The notes: generated by a model from the sequence alone, not told the origin. DNA of 46,526 bases from an uncultured Pirellulaceae bacterium (GCA_937941455.1 CALDHM010000039.1:1-46526), one strand, 5' to 3'; counted from the first letter of the stretch, positions 18,089 to 27,141 are shown. Program-made: numbers and translations.

Positions 18089-20593
18089 CTAGTCCTTGAA
18101 TAAATTAGCCAACTCCTGCCAAGAGTTGGGAGAGGTTGGTGCTTCGGTCTGGGGTTCTGCCGGTAAATCTCCGCGATCGCTGGATTCCAGCAGTTCGATG
18201 GCTCCAGCCAGTCGCCGCGATGGTGCTGTCGATGCGGGTGTATTTGAGTCGATGCCATCAACCCTTCCGGTTGATTGCGTTTGCAAGGCGTCGCCTTCTT
18301 GCCGTCCGAACACGGCCGCAGCCAACTGGCTGAAATTCCAACCATCGTCAGCCAGCATTTGACCGCAGCAACTGGGGCAAATGCAACATCCGTCGTTCTC
18401 GCAAGAGCACGACATGGTGACATGTGTCTTGTCGAGTTCTTGCAATTGGGCAAGTGCTTGCCGCAGCATTCCATGGTCGTCGGTATTCCGATAGGTCGCC
18501 ATCATGAATGCGGGTGGCATGGCGGATTCATCCTGATACAAGACTCGTCCGTTTTGCATGGCCAAATAGGCCACCGCTTCGGCTTGATGTTGGATCTCGC
18601 CGTCTTTGGAGCGTTCTTCCTCAATAAAAAATCGGGTGCGGAAGCGATTATTGTTCAAGACGCGTACGGTGGCGGTATCCGCCTCGTTGTAGGTTTGCAT
18701 CGCTAGGAACAATGCCGGACGCCCGGTGAAATCGCTGCTGAAATCGACGATGAACGGCCGATTTGTCACTGAAACTCCCGTCAAGGCTGCTTCGACGCGG
18801 CGCCCGTTATGTGATCCTACGCCAGGTGTAATCGCAATGTAGTTGATCGATTCCGATTGATGGATCTGATCGGCATTCTCTTCTTCTTGGACTTGAATCT
18901 GGAAACCTGAACGCGTGACGTTCTGAATTCGGTGCGTCACCGCCGACCATTCGCGCGTGGTAGAAATTTGAGCGAAGACGATCGGATTCGACAAGAAGCC
19001 AGGATCTCCGGGCCCGCGCGAGAAGGAGACACTTTTCCAATTGTGATTAGCCGTCGTTCGCCCCACCTCGAGGCGCATCCCGTCATCGAGATGGTAAACC
19101 CCGGGCTGGAACACCATGTATGACACCGCTTCGGGACCATGAACTTTGTCAAGGTAATCCCACTCCTCAATGCGGGCCTCGAAGGTCGTGCGTGTGACGT
19201 TGCGCACTCGCACGGTCGAGGGATCCGAACCGTTGCGAGATAATCCTCCGAACACGACCACCGGCGGTTCAGCGTAGTTGTTGTTGAAGCGGAACGTTCG
19301 CCAGTTAGAATCCAGCTCGACGGTCCAGACCTCTCCAACGGCTTTCGGGCCACGCACTGGTTCGAGGATGTCCCCCTCGAAGATATAAAAGCCCATGCTG
19401 CCGTAATCAATGTTGTTGTTATTAACGTGTCCCACACCGTCGATTTTGAGATAGTAGACCCCTTGAGGTACCTCGATCGAAATCGATGTTTCGAATTGAT
19501 TGGCAGGATTGTGCGAGGCGAGTAGTTGTCCGGCTTCGTTGTACAACTCGATGGCTGGTTTTAGGTTGGGATGTTCCGCAAACGGAGAGATACGTAGCGA
19601 AATCCGACCGGCTCCCGTTTCAAACTTGAAAAAGTCGACATCGCTGGGACTGGAAATGAAACCCCAATCGAAAATCCGAGTCGCGCTGGACATTTTCGCA
19701 GTCGAGGCGGTTGCTCTGGTGTTGCCATGATCATCCGCACGGAATTGCAAACCGCGATTTCTCATTACTACATAGTCGTCTTCCGTGTTCGTCGCATCGG
19801 CGTACTCGCCCCGACTCCACTGAGTGTTGTTAGCGCTGAAGGGGGCGCCCATGATCGGCCCCCAACTCATCGTGCCGGATCCGGTACCAGGATGGTAGGC
19901 TTGGCTCCCCAAGCCGTCGTGGCGCAAGCCTAACGTGTGACCTACCTCGTGGGATGCCGTCAGCCCGCCGACGCGGAACCCTTTGTTGACGGTAAAGCAG
20001 GGAGTATCGTCCGATCGCCCGAAGGAATTCAAAACGGCAATCCCCCCCCACGGACCGTTGAAGTCCGGCGTCTGCTGGGTCATCAAACTGCGGACGCCGT
20101 AGAATTCGTCGTCAGGCGTGTTACGCAAGATTCGGTCGAGCCCAAGATCACGCGTCGTGACGTTGACATCGAAGGCAGCGAAATCCTCAGCGGTCTGTTG
20201 CCAAGTTTTCTGGATTTCAATCAACTCAGCGGTGCTGAACGAGTCAGGATTTCCATCGAGGTCGAAGGCCGGAAAAATGACATCATGATTCCACGCGTTG
20301 TTGCGCGAATGATGGCCATTGAAGTCCAAGTAGATCGTTTTGGTCGAAAACGGGTTCGATTCGAGCAAGAAGGTATCTTCGAGGCGGTACGGCACCGGAG
20401 CAGTCGGGTCGCCTAAGGTTAAGACTCCGTTGATGTAGGCCGGGAAAAGTGCTGCAAGCAATTGGCGATATTCGAGGTGCTCGAACTGCAATTCAGGAAT
20501 GGCCACCCGCATCCTGGACTTGGGTCGATTCTGCGTTCGGTTTTGGGAATTCGTCGCGTTGACCTGTCGCCCTGAAACCAATTTCTTTTTCAT
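18089..20593 (-). CDS. giant secreted metzincin-type protease with PPC and lectin-like repeats
   Basis: An 834-residue protein. Residues 36-48 (FEHLEYRQLLAAL) match the LExRxLLA-type motif found at the N-terminus of large exported planctomycete proteins. The catalytic domain has HEVGHTLGLRHD (215-226), the zinc-binding HExxHxxGxxH/D of metzincins, and MSWGPIMG downstream as a Met-turn-like segment. About residues 300-415 form a bacterial pre-peptidase C-terminal (PPC) domain (PSDVDFFKFETGAG, GVYYLKIDG). Residues ~416-690 are three repeats of about 85 residues with NVTRTTFEARIEEWDYLD-type cores, shared with the subtilase at the other end of the window. A Cys cluster (7 Cys in 15 residues) follows near 730. 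ATG 20593 has AAGGAG upstream. Confidence 0.85.
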   Translation of the reverse strand: MKKKLVSGRQVNATNSQNRTQNRPKSRMRVAIPELQFEHLEYRQLLAALFPAYINGVLTLGDPTAPVPYRLEDTFLLESNPFSTKTIYLDFNGHHSRNNAWNHDVIFPAFDLDGNPDSFSTAELIEIQKTWQQTAEDFAAFDVNVTTRDLGLDRILRNTPDDEFYGVRSLMTQQTPDFNGPWGGIAVLNSFGRSDDTPCFTVNKGFRVGGLTASHEVGHTLGLRHDGLGSQAYHPGTGSGTMSWGPIMGAPFSANNTQWSRGEYADATNTEDDYVVMRNRGLQFRADDHGNTRATASTAKMSSATRIFDWGFISSPSDVDFFKFETGAGRISLRISPFAEHPNLKPAIELYNEAGQLLASHNPANQFETSISIEVPQGVYYLKIDGVGHVNNNNIDYGSMGFYIFEGDILEPVRGPKAVGEVWTVELDSNWRTFRFNNNYAEPPVVVFGGLSRNGSDPSTVRVRNVTRTTFEARIEEWDYLDKVHGPEAVSYMVFQPGVYHLDDGMRLEVGRTTANHNWKSVSFSRGPGDPGFLSNPIVFAQISTTREWSAVTHRIQNVTRSGFQIQVQEEENADQIHQSESINYIAITPGVGSHNGRRVEAALTGVSVTNRPFIVDFSSDFTGRPALFLAMQTYNEADTATVRVLNNNRFRTRFFIEEERSKDGEIQHQAEAVAYLAMQNGRVLYQDESAMPPAFMMATYRNTDDHGMLRQALAQLQELDKTHVTMSCSCENDGCCICPSCCGQMLADDGWNFSQLAAAVFGRQEGDALQTQSTGRVDGIDSNTPASTAPSRRLAGAIELLESSDRGDLPAEPQTEAPTSPNSWQELANLFKD

Positions 20594-21126
20594 CACTCTC
20601 GATTTCTCCTTAAAAGAAGGAATTCGTTTCGCCCCACAAAACCCGATTTGATCCAGCTTGAGTCCATGGCATTCATGTCGCTTTGCCGATTGACTTCCCG
20701 GCAACGTGGTTGCCGATTGACTTGATCTTCCTACTTGTTTTCCCCGGTCGCCCCAACGAACCGATCACCGCGCCGGCGACAGAGCCTGGCCTTGCCACCA
20801 AAGCATATCCCAAACGTGCAACGAATGCGCCACTAGATCGCTGCCGACCACGTGTCTACGCTCGTCGGTCGCACTGGCAAATTCGGTTGAGACTGGTTGC
20901 GAGGGTTGCGGGATCGACAAGCAGTTCAAACGAACAAAATTGGCCCTCGCGATTCTAGCGACAGCCAACGGACGCCGGTCCTCTTTTTGCCTCAAGTGGA
21001 GCAGTCCCATTTCGCAGCAGGACAGTACCGCGAAGTGTTGACGTTCCGCTACTGAATTTTATTTCGCAAAACTCCCGGTGGACGACCTTTTTTCGGCAAA
21101 TGCCGGGATTAAGGCAATCGTCGGGA
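20594..21126. other. intergenic region with a hairpin inside a 14-base direct repeat
   Basis: About 530 bases upstream of the metzincin gene and downstream of the squalene-synthase-like gene. TTGCCGATTGACTT occurs at 20683-20696 and 20710-20723, and a perfect hairpin CGGCAAC-gtg-GTTGCCG (20699-20715) lies between and overlaps the second copy. No gene is supported in the rest. Confidence 0.5.
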
Positions 21127-22083
21127 TTAGTGAGCGTGACTGGCAAACGGCAGTCGATCGGTAAGGCCGAGGACGAATCGCGTCTTTTCGGCGAATAGAT
21201 CCTTTTTCGACAACGGGCCCTCGGGCGACATCAGCAGTCGCGGCTCCCGCTGCAATCGCAGCAGGGCACGCCAAATCAACCCGACATAGCCGCGAACCGT
21301 GCGGTTAGCGTCGTAATCGAGATAATCGAACAGGCCCGCGGCATGATGAAACGCCTTTTCCAGTCGATTCGTGTAGGTGCGGACCAAGTAATCCGCGGGT
21401 TTAGAATAGTAGATTGAAGCCAGCGTGTCGCGATCGCAGCCCGACCTCGCCATGTCATCGCTGGCCAGGAAATAGTGCCCGGCAGCGGCGTGGGCATGAG
21501 CCGACAGAAGCCATTCGGCGATCAGCAACGAACGACCGCACTGGTAGGCCAAGGGTTCGAACCCAGGACGGGTAACACCCATGATTTGTACGGCGGCAGC
21601 AAAAGGCGCCCCCCCCAAACGAGTCGCCAGATTTTCGACATCGGCGTAACTTTGCGGCTGGCGGAATCGCAAGGCGTGATCGAGCCCCTCAAACAGATCG
21701 AACAAAAACTGCTTCGGGACCTGCCAGCGCGTAATCATGTCATGCGCGGCCAACCATTCATTCGCGACATATTTTCCGCTGCAGGCATCATTCAAATCAT
21801 CGCGAGCTTCGTTGATCTCGTCGAACGATATTTGTCCGGTCGGTCGGGATCGTCGCCAAGCTTCGATACCGTGGCTCGCCACAAACAAGACCGCGTCCAC
21901 TCCGCGCCGGACATCGCCGGGCAAATTCATCAGCAGCCACGTCCTGTGGCCGAAGTGCTTCTTGGCGTGCTGGCGGCACGAACGGTACGCTTTATCGACA
22001 TCCTGTTCGGCGGGTGGCAGGTAGGTACGAACCTTTGGGCGTTGTTCGAGGGACTGATTCACGGTATTGCTTATGGAATCCAT
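21127..22083 (-). CDS. squalene/phytoene-synthase homologue lacking both Asp-rich motifs
   Basis: The 318-residue product aligns with HpnC/HpnD-type squalene synthases along its whole length: AYRSCRQHAKKHFG at residue 32, the helix where enzymes have 'YALARRIDDIGDE' (here VLFVASHGIEAWRRS, 66-80), LFEGLDHALRFRQPQSYADVENLATRLGG (130-158), and the region of 'LRDVREDAERGRVYLPAEDLARFGC' (here LSAHAHAAAGHYFLASDDMARSGC, 193-216). Thus both DxxxD motifs that bind Mg-diphosphate are replaced (SHGIE; AHAHA) while the surrounding fold is kept. Condensation of prenyl diphosphates is therefore unlikely. It may be a regulatory or structural pseudoenzyme of hopanoid/squalene synthesis, or have a new activity. 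The ATG at 22083 starts just before the conserved region. Confidence 0.75.
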   Translation of the reverse strand: MDSISNTVNQSLEQRPKVRTYLPPAEQDVDKAYRSCRQHAKKHFGHRTWLLMNLPGDVRRGVDAVLFVASHGIEAWRRSRPTGQISFDEINEARDDLNDACSGKYVANEWLAAHDMITRWQVPKQFLFDLFEGLDHALRFRQPQSYADVENLATRLGGAPFAAAVQIMGVTRPGFEPLAYQCGRSLLIAEWLLSAHAHAAAGHYFLASDDMARSGCDRDTLASIYYSKPADYLVRTYTNRLEKAFHHAAGLFDYLDYDANRTVRGYVGLIWRALLRLQREPRLLMSPEGPLSKKDLFAEKTRFVLGLTDRLPFASHAH

Positions 22084-22322
22084 AGGAATAGGAAATAGCC
22101 TCTGGTGACGATTGCCGGTTGTGATCGAACGCGAGCCCAAGCACACCCTTGGCCGGATTGATTGCCTGGCAGCCTCCGAAAATCGCCGAAATTTTGTTTT
22201 TTTTTCTTCGATGAAGCAAGGAGCGCTGTGCCGACGACACTACCGGGACAAGCTGGTCAATTTGGGATTCTTCCCGCAAATTGTCGATGGCGAAACACTA
22301 ACGCCGCCGCCGAATTTTCCCA

Positions 22323-22421
22323 GGCTCTGTGCCAAAATCTGTCATCCGCAGGATGTTGACCCGCGGTTTTCGCGAAAACCGAATGCAAACGCGTGCCGGA
22401 TACTCGTTTTCGGACAAAGCC
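22323..22421. repeat. dispersed repeat family 1, copy 2
   Basis: About 99 bases with diverged ends GGCTCTGTGCC and GGACAAAGCC and the internal hairpin CGCGGTTTTCGCGAAAACCG. It lies between the divergent squalene-synthase-like gene and ispH, about 95 bases before the ispH ATG, in the same orientation as the copy at 15248. Confidence 0.75.
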
Positions 22422-22515
22422 TAGGCTAACTCATATCGATGTATCGGGCGCAGGGCCGTCCTCGTCGGAAAAACCAATGCCTATTATGATGGTTTCTATC
22501 CAGAAAGGTAGGTCC

Positions 22516-23454
22516 ATGCAAGTTCTTTTGGCGAACCCGCGCGGCTTTTGTGCCGGCGTCAATATGGCAGTTGATAGTCTCGAACTGACACTCGAGAAAT
22601 TCGGGCCTCCGGTCTATGTTTTTCACGAAATTGTTCACAACAAATATGTGGTGGAAACTTTCAGGAATAAAGGAGCGATTTTCGTCGACTCGCTCGACGA
22701 TGTCCCGCCAGGGTCGACGCTGATGTTTTCCGCGCACGGCGTGTCGCCGGAAATCCGCAAGGCGGCACAGGCTCGTCGGCTTACCGCCATCGATGCGACG
22801 TGTCCACTGGTCACGAAGGTCCATCTCGAGGCGATCAAGTACGCTCGCGAGGGCTACACGATTTTCTTGATCGGTCACGAAGGGCACGATGAAGTGATCG
22901 GAACGATGGGCGAAGCTCCCCAGGCGATGATCCTGGTGGAAACAGCCGACGACGTCGATCGGCTGGATTTGCCTCCCGATGGCAAATATGCCTATCTAAC
23001 CCAAACCACGCTCTCGGTCGACGATGCCAATCGGATTATCGCAAGGCTGCGGGCCAAATTTCCCAACTTGGTCAATCCACCGAAGGAAGACATTTGCTAC
23101 GCGACTCAAAATCGCCAAGAGGCTGTGCGAATTCTCGCGCGGGAGGCTGATGTTTGCCTTGTGCTCGGCAGCCAAAACAGCTCCAACAGCCAGCGGCTGT
23201 GCGAATTGGCAATGGAGCATGGCGTTCGAGCATACCTGATCGACGGACCGGCCGATATCGACGCCAACTGGTTTTCGCCGACCGACCGAGTTTTAGTAAC
23301 CGCCGGTGCCAGTGCGCCGGAAACGGTCGTCGAACAAGTCCTCGATTGGTTGAAAGACAATTTTCAAGCGACAATCGAGGTGCGTACCACTCGCGAAGAA
23401 AACGTTCATTTTCCGCTTCCCAAAATCCTCCGCAGTCTTGCGTCTCAATCCTAA
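22516..23454 (+). CDS. ispH: 4-hydroxy-3-methylbut-2-enyl diphosphate reductase
   Basis: The last enzyme of the MEP isoprenoid pathway, reducing HMBPP to IPP and DMAPP with an iron-sulphur cluster. The 312-residue length is typical. The three cluster cysteines are C12 (PRGFCAGV), C96 (IDATCPLVTKVH) and C194 (EDICYATQNRQ); substrate residues include FHEIVHN, FSAHGVSP and HEGHDEVIGTMGE. The ATG at 22516 follows AAAGGTAGG; an earlier in-frame start lies within the dispersed repeat and is rejected. It heads a plus-strand series with the cyclase gene only 23 bases away and ends with mqnB, a menaquinone gene. Confidence 0.97.
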   Translation: MQVLLANPRGFCAGVNMAVDSLELTLEKFGPPVYVFHEIVHNKYVVETFRNKGAIFVDSLDDVPPGSTLMFSAHGVSPEIRKAAQARRLTAIDATCPLVTKVHLEAIKYAREGYTIFLIGHEGHDEVIGTMGEAPQAMILVETADDVDRLDLPPDGKYAYLTQTTLSVDDANRIIARLRAKFPNLVNPPKEDICYATQNRQEAVRILAREADVCLVLGSQNSSNSQRLCELAMEHGVRAYLIDGPADIDANWFSPTDRVLVTAGASAPETVVEQVLDWLKDNFQATIEVRTTREENVHFPLPKILRSLASQS

Positions 23455-23477
23455 GGGCTCCAGGGAATCGTCCGTCC

Positions 23478-25241
23478 ATGTTCGATTTGGTCGCGGAAGG
23501 GAGACAAGCCGGACAACGCTGGCGAAAGAAAATTCGCGAGGACGGGTGGCACCAACTCGGTCGCCAGCCCGGGCCTTATTCCGTCCCCTGGGACGCGCAG
23601 ATTTCCCGCCAACACGTGCGATTCCGTTTGGTGCCGCAGGGTCTCGAGGTCGAACGTTTGCCGCAAGCGACGAACCCGGTTTTTTTCGATGGATCGCAAG
23701 TCGAACGGTTTTCAGTCAAAACCAATCAAAATTTCGTGATCGGGCAGACCCGTTTCACGCTGGTCGATGCTCAGGCCTACGTCACGCAACAGGTGCCGCC
23801 GCCAATCCACCAGCTGACGTTTTCCGACGAGTTCCTCCAGCAACTTGACTATCGGGACGCGCATCAAAAAATCGACGTGCTGAGCCAACTCCCGGAATTG
23901 ATTGCCAATGCAACCAATGAAGATCAACTGTTGGGCCGCATCACCAGTGTCTTGCTCCAAGGGATTCCCTTGGCTGAAGCCGTGGGGATGGTGCAGGTGA
24001 CCAAATCGCCCCCTCATGTTCGAGTTCGCTTCTGGGATAGCCGCCGCGAATACTCGGAACCGTTCCAGCCCAGCGAGACGCTGATCCGCGAAGCCGTTCA
24101 GAACAATGCCACCGTGCTCCACGTATGGAGCGATCAGGCAGGCCAACGACCAACCTATACCGTTCAACAACATGCCGACTGGGCTTTCGTCTGCCCGCTC
24201 CGTGGCAACGCTGGGCGGGGCCAGGCGATCTACGTTTCGGGCCGCGTGGGCCATCTGGGAAAACGTTTGACGACCGAACTGTTGCACGACGACCTGAAGT
24301 TCGCTCAATTGGTCAGCGCGACCTACGGAAACGTGTTGGAACTGGAATCGCTGCAGCGCCGGCAGGCCGCGCTGCGGTCGTTCTTCTCACCGGTGGTCAT
24401 CGAGGCGATTTCTGCGGGAGCGGATCCTGACGAAGTTCTCGAGCCGCGGACGGGCCGCCTGTCGGTATTGTTCGGTGATCTGCGCGGCTTTTCGGCTAGC
24501 AGCGAGCGAATGTCGGAAGATTTACTCGAGTTGCTTAATCGTGTCAGTCGATCGCTGGGGATCATGACCAGCTGCATTCTGGCGGGGCGCGGCGTCGTCG
24601 GTGACTTTCACGGCGATGCGGTGATGGGATTCTGGGGTTGGCCGCTGGTTCAGCCCGATGCGGCCCGACGCGCCCTGCAAACGGCCCTCGAAATCACTCG
24701 GCAGTTCGCCGACAATCGCGGCGATCCAGCGGAGGGTTCGGAAGGCTTGTTGATGGGGCTGGGGATCGCCTCGGGTGTTGCGATTGCGGGCAAAATCGGC
24801 ACGAGCGATCAAGTCAAGGTCACGGCTTTTGGGCCCGTGGTCAATCTCGCCTCGCGGCTGGAAGGAATGACACGCTATTTCAAAGTCCCGATCCTGTGCG
24901 ATGAGGCTACCATCAAGGAAATCGAAGCCAGTGGCAATTTGCCGAGTTTCTCGGCGCGTCGGCTGGCGGCGGTCGTGCCCTACGGATTGCACCGACGAAC
25001 CAACATTTATCAAATTTTTACAGCGGACATCGATGGTGATCGGCGGTCGGCGGAACTGCTCGAAGATTATGCGGACGCTTTGCAACAATTCGAAAAAGGC
25101 GCTTGGGCCCACGCCTTGCCCACCTTCGATCGACTCGCGACGGTCGATCCGCCCGCCAAATTCATTGCTCAATACATGCGGCAACAATCCGCAGAGCCAC
25201 CTGTTGATTGGAACGGCGCGATCAACATGCCAGGCAAATAG
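23478..25241 (+). CDS. FHA-GAF-class III adenylate/guanylate cyclase
   Basis: A 587-residue cytoplasmic signalling protein. An N-terminal FHA domain is shown by LGRQPGPYSVPWDAQISRQH near residues 27-48 (phosphothreonine-binding Gly-Arg and Ser-Arg-x-His). A GAF-like domain spans about 130-300. A class III cyclase catalytic domain spans about 315-540: the metal Asp in LFGDLRGFSASSERM, the second metal Asp in GDFHGDAVMGFWGWP, and the transition-state Asn and Arg in GPVVNLASRLEGM are all present, so it should be active. Product (cAMP or cGMP) is uncertain. FHA suggests control by a Ser/Thr kinase. It follows ispH by 23 bases, with no strong ribosome-binding site before ATG 23478, perhaps translated by coupling. 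Confidence 0.9.
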   Translation: MFDLVAEGRQAGQRWRKKIREDGWHQLGRQPGPYSVPWDAQISRQHVRFRLVPQGLEVERLPQATNPVFFDGSQVERFSVKTNQNFVIGQTRFTLVDAQAYVTQQVPPPIHQLTFSDEFLQQLDYRDAHQKIDVLSQLPELIANATNEDQLLGRITSVLLQGIPLAEAVGMVQVTKSPPHVRVRFWDSRREYSEPFQPSETLIREAVQNNATVLHVWSDQAGQRPTYTVQQHADWAFVCPLRGNAGRGQAIYVSGRVGHLGKRLTTELLHDDLKFAQLVSATYGNVLELESLQRRQAALRSFFSPVVIEAISAGADPDEVLEPRTGRLSVLFGDLRGFSASSERMSEDLLELLNRVSRSLGIMTSCILAGRGVVGDFHGDAVMGFWGWPLVQPDAARRALQTALEITRQFADNRGDPAEGSEGLLMGLGIASGVAIAGKIGTSDQVKVTAFGPVVNLASRLEGMTRYFKVPILCDEATIKEIEASGNLPSFSARRLAAVVPYGLHRRTNIYQIFTADIDGDRRSAELLEDYADALQQFEKGAWAHALPTFDRLATVDPPAKFIAQYMRQQSAEPPVDWNGAINMPGK

Positions 25242-25418
25242 TTGCGATCTCCGCTTTCAGAATCGACGCCGAGCAACCCGCAGAAACCTCGCGGCAACAG
25301 CCGACGGCTCGAGATGGCGCCGTTGCCGCGGCTTCCGCGTCAGCGATTTTTCCTCTAAAATTGCGGGCCGAAGGCAAGTTGTCATCGAATCTCGAGCCCC
25401 GCAACTGAATTGTCCTGC

Positions 25419-26285
25419 ATGCCCGCCGCGAAATCCACGATCCACGTTGAACTCTTTCGGCCCCGCAACGTCGCACAAATTGTCTTCAAGTCGGCAGGCA
25501 AGGAGCCGCTCGACAAGCTAAGCGAATTGCAACGCACGCTGCTCTGCTGCGAACTGGCTTTTTGCCATCACTTGGTAGAGGGGCAATTCGAGCAAGGGGC
25601 AAGCAAGCTCGGCTTCCACACCATTCAGTCGTTTCGGCACGAAAACTTTCGCGCCTTCATCGTTCGCAAGGCCTCTGACACGCTCGTGGTCGTCGGTGGA
25701 CCCGTTCTGACAGGCTGGCAAGAATTCCAGGAAATGCTCGACCAGCCAGGAATTCCGGCGGAGTCTGTCGGCAAGGTCCACCCCGTGTTCAAAGCCGTCG
25801 CCGATCACTTGTGGCCGGAAATCGAGGGAGCGCTCGAGACGAATGAGCTGCCGCTGTGGTTCACCGGATATTCCCTGGGGGCAGCCGTTGCTCATGTGAT
25901 GGCCAACCGTTGCTTGACGTCCTACATCAAATCAGAGCCCTCGGGACTATACACCTTCGGCAGCCCACGGATCGGCTGCCGGAAGTACGTGAATTACGCG
26001 ACCATCAACCATCAGCGCTGGGTTTATCATCACGATGGAGTTCCGTCGCGTCCTCCCTTGCGACTCGGCTACCAGCATGGCGGCCAGCTCATGCACATCG
26101 ACGTGTACCACCGAATCAATGCTCACACGCCGTGGCAAGCGGCTACTGAGCGACTCCAACAAACCTGCCGGTCGCTTCTGCACGTCCCCGACTCGATTAA
26201 CGACCACGCCATCGTGCGATATGTCGACGCGATTTTCGAAGCGGTCTTGCACGAGGAACACTCGACCAACCGCCGAACGCATTGA
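25419..26285 (+). CDS. class 3 lipase-family alpha/beta hydrolase
   Basis: A 288-residue protein of the Lipase_3 family. The nucleophile elbow is WFTGYSLGAAVAHVMANR with Ser152, followed by GLYTFGSPRIGCRKYV and the acid Asp206 in VYHHDGVPSRPPL; a His in INDHAIVRYV near 270 completes the likely triad. The oxyanion region reads VVVGGPVLTGWQEFQ, where many family members have FRGT, so Arg-Thr are replaced by Gly-Pro. There is no signal peptide, so it should act in the cytoplasm on a lipid or ester. It lies within the ispH-cyclase-mqnB series, 177 bases after the cyclase and 19 before the next gene. Confidence 0.82.
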   Translation: MPAAKSTIHVELFRPRNVAQIVFKSAGKEPLDKLSELQRTLLCCELAFCHHLVEGQFEQGASKLGFHTIQSFRHENFRAFIVRKASDTLVVVGGPVLTGWQEFQEMLDQPGIPAESVGKVHPVFKAVADHLWPEIEGALETNELPLWFTGYSLGAAVAHVMANRCLTSYIKSEPSGLYTFGSPRIGCRKYVNYATINHQRWVYHHDGVPSRPPLRLGYQHGGQLMHIDVYHRINAHTPWQAATERLQQTCRSLLHVPDSINDHAIVRYVDAIFEAVLHEEHSTNRRTH

Positions 26286-26304
26286 ACTGCGAGAATTATC
26301 GGCA

Positions 26305-27126
26305 ATGCCTGTTTCCATCGAATGCCCCAACGGATGCCGCTTCTCTGCCCCCACCGCAGAGATCGCCCAAGTGCTGCGGTGCCCAAGTTGCCGCCGCGGA
26401 CTGGTGATTACCGAACAGCTCGATCGCTCGGTTTACGCCGCCCAATTTCAAGACGCTCACTCGAGTGACAGGCCCGATGACGGATTGATCCGAATCGAGA
26501 CTGGCGAGCTAAAAGTTCATGTCGAGGATTTCCCTCCTCTCGAATTGCAAAACGCGGCCCCGCCAGAAACAACCGCAACCGCTCGGCGCGACCTGTGGAC
26601 TCAACGGGTCAAGAAACGGCTGCGCGGGCGTCAGGAGGCAACCCGACTCTTTGCGTGGGGCTTGTTCGTCTTAAGCGTGATCACGGCGTTCCCGCCCAGC
26701 GTCTGGATTTGGGATTGGAGCCGATCCATCGACGTCCAACAAACGCTGCCACGGTGGGTCTATCTGTCGATACTTATGCTGAGCTTGCAACTCTTCAATG
26801 CCTGTCTGGTGCGATTGATTCCTGACTGGAGTTCGTTGCGAGGTACAGGGTATTTTCTGCTCGGGGGCGCTTGCCTGTTAGCCGGAATCGCGGCGGCCTT
26901 GGTGATCCAAGTGCCCTATAATCCGGTAGCCGCTGGGTTGCAAACGCCCCGCTCGTTGCAATCCCGCGCTGCTTTGTGGTGCCTGGCGTTGGTTTGCCTC
27001 CACATCTTGTTGGGGTTTTGGGCGTTTCGCGAATCGTTCAACTGGCGTCGAACCGAACAATTGTTCCGAGAATTATTTCCCGGAACTAACGACTCTGTGG
27101 TAGAAATGCCGTCACAAACTGCTTGA
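26305..27126 (+). CDS. zinc-ribbon membrane protein, unknown function
   Basis: A 273-residue protein beginning with a zinc-ribbon-like segment: IECPNGCRFSAP and VLRCPSCRRGLVI give four cysteines in CxxxC/CxxC spacing within the first 30 residues. A charged stretch leads to four hydrophobic helices between about 115 and 250 (FAWGLFVLSVITAFPP, LSILMLSLQLFNACLV, YFLLGGACLLAGIAAALV, LWCLALVCLHILLGFW). The ribbon would face the cytoplasm. It starts 19 bases after the lipase and ends 15 before mqnB, so it is probably part of the operon. The arrangement is common in planctomycetes but has no known function. Confidence 0.75.
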   Translation: MPVSIECPNGCRFSAPTAEIAQVLRCPSCRRGLVITEQLDRSVYAAQFQDAHSSDRPDDGLIRIETGELKVHVEDFPPLELQNAAPPETTATARRDLWTQRVKKRLRGRQEATRLFAWGLFVLSVITAFPPSVWIWDWSRSIDVQQTLPRWVYLSILMLSLQLFNACLVRLIPDWSSLRGTGYFLLGGACLLAGIAAALVIQVPYNPVAAGLQTPRSLQSRAALWCLALVCLHILLGFWAFRESFNWRRTEQLFRELFPGTNDSVVEMPSQTA

Positions 27127-27141
27127 TCGACGAGCCGATAA

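Noticed and set aside
22418-22427. AGCCTAGGCT, matching the core of the palindromes before the DUF1559 gene, upstream of ispH
   Set aside because: It coincides with the conserved CTAGGCTTTGT end of repeat family 1 and is only 10 bases; it is better explained by the repeat.
22393-22515. N-terminal extension of IspH by 41 codons
   Set aside because: The extension reads through the end of a dispersed repeat, while ATG 22516 has a good ribosome-binding site and matches the family start.
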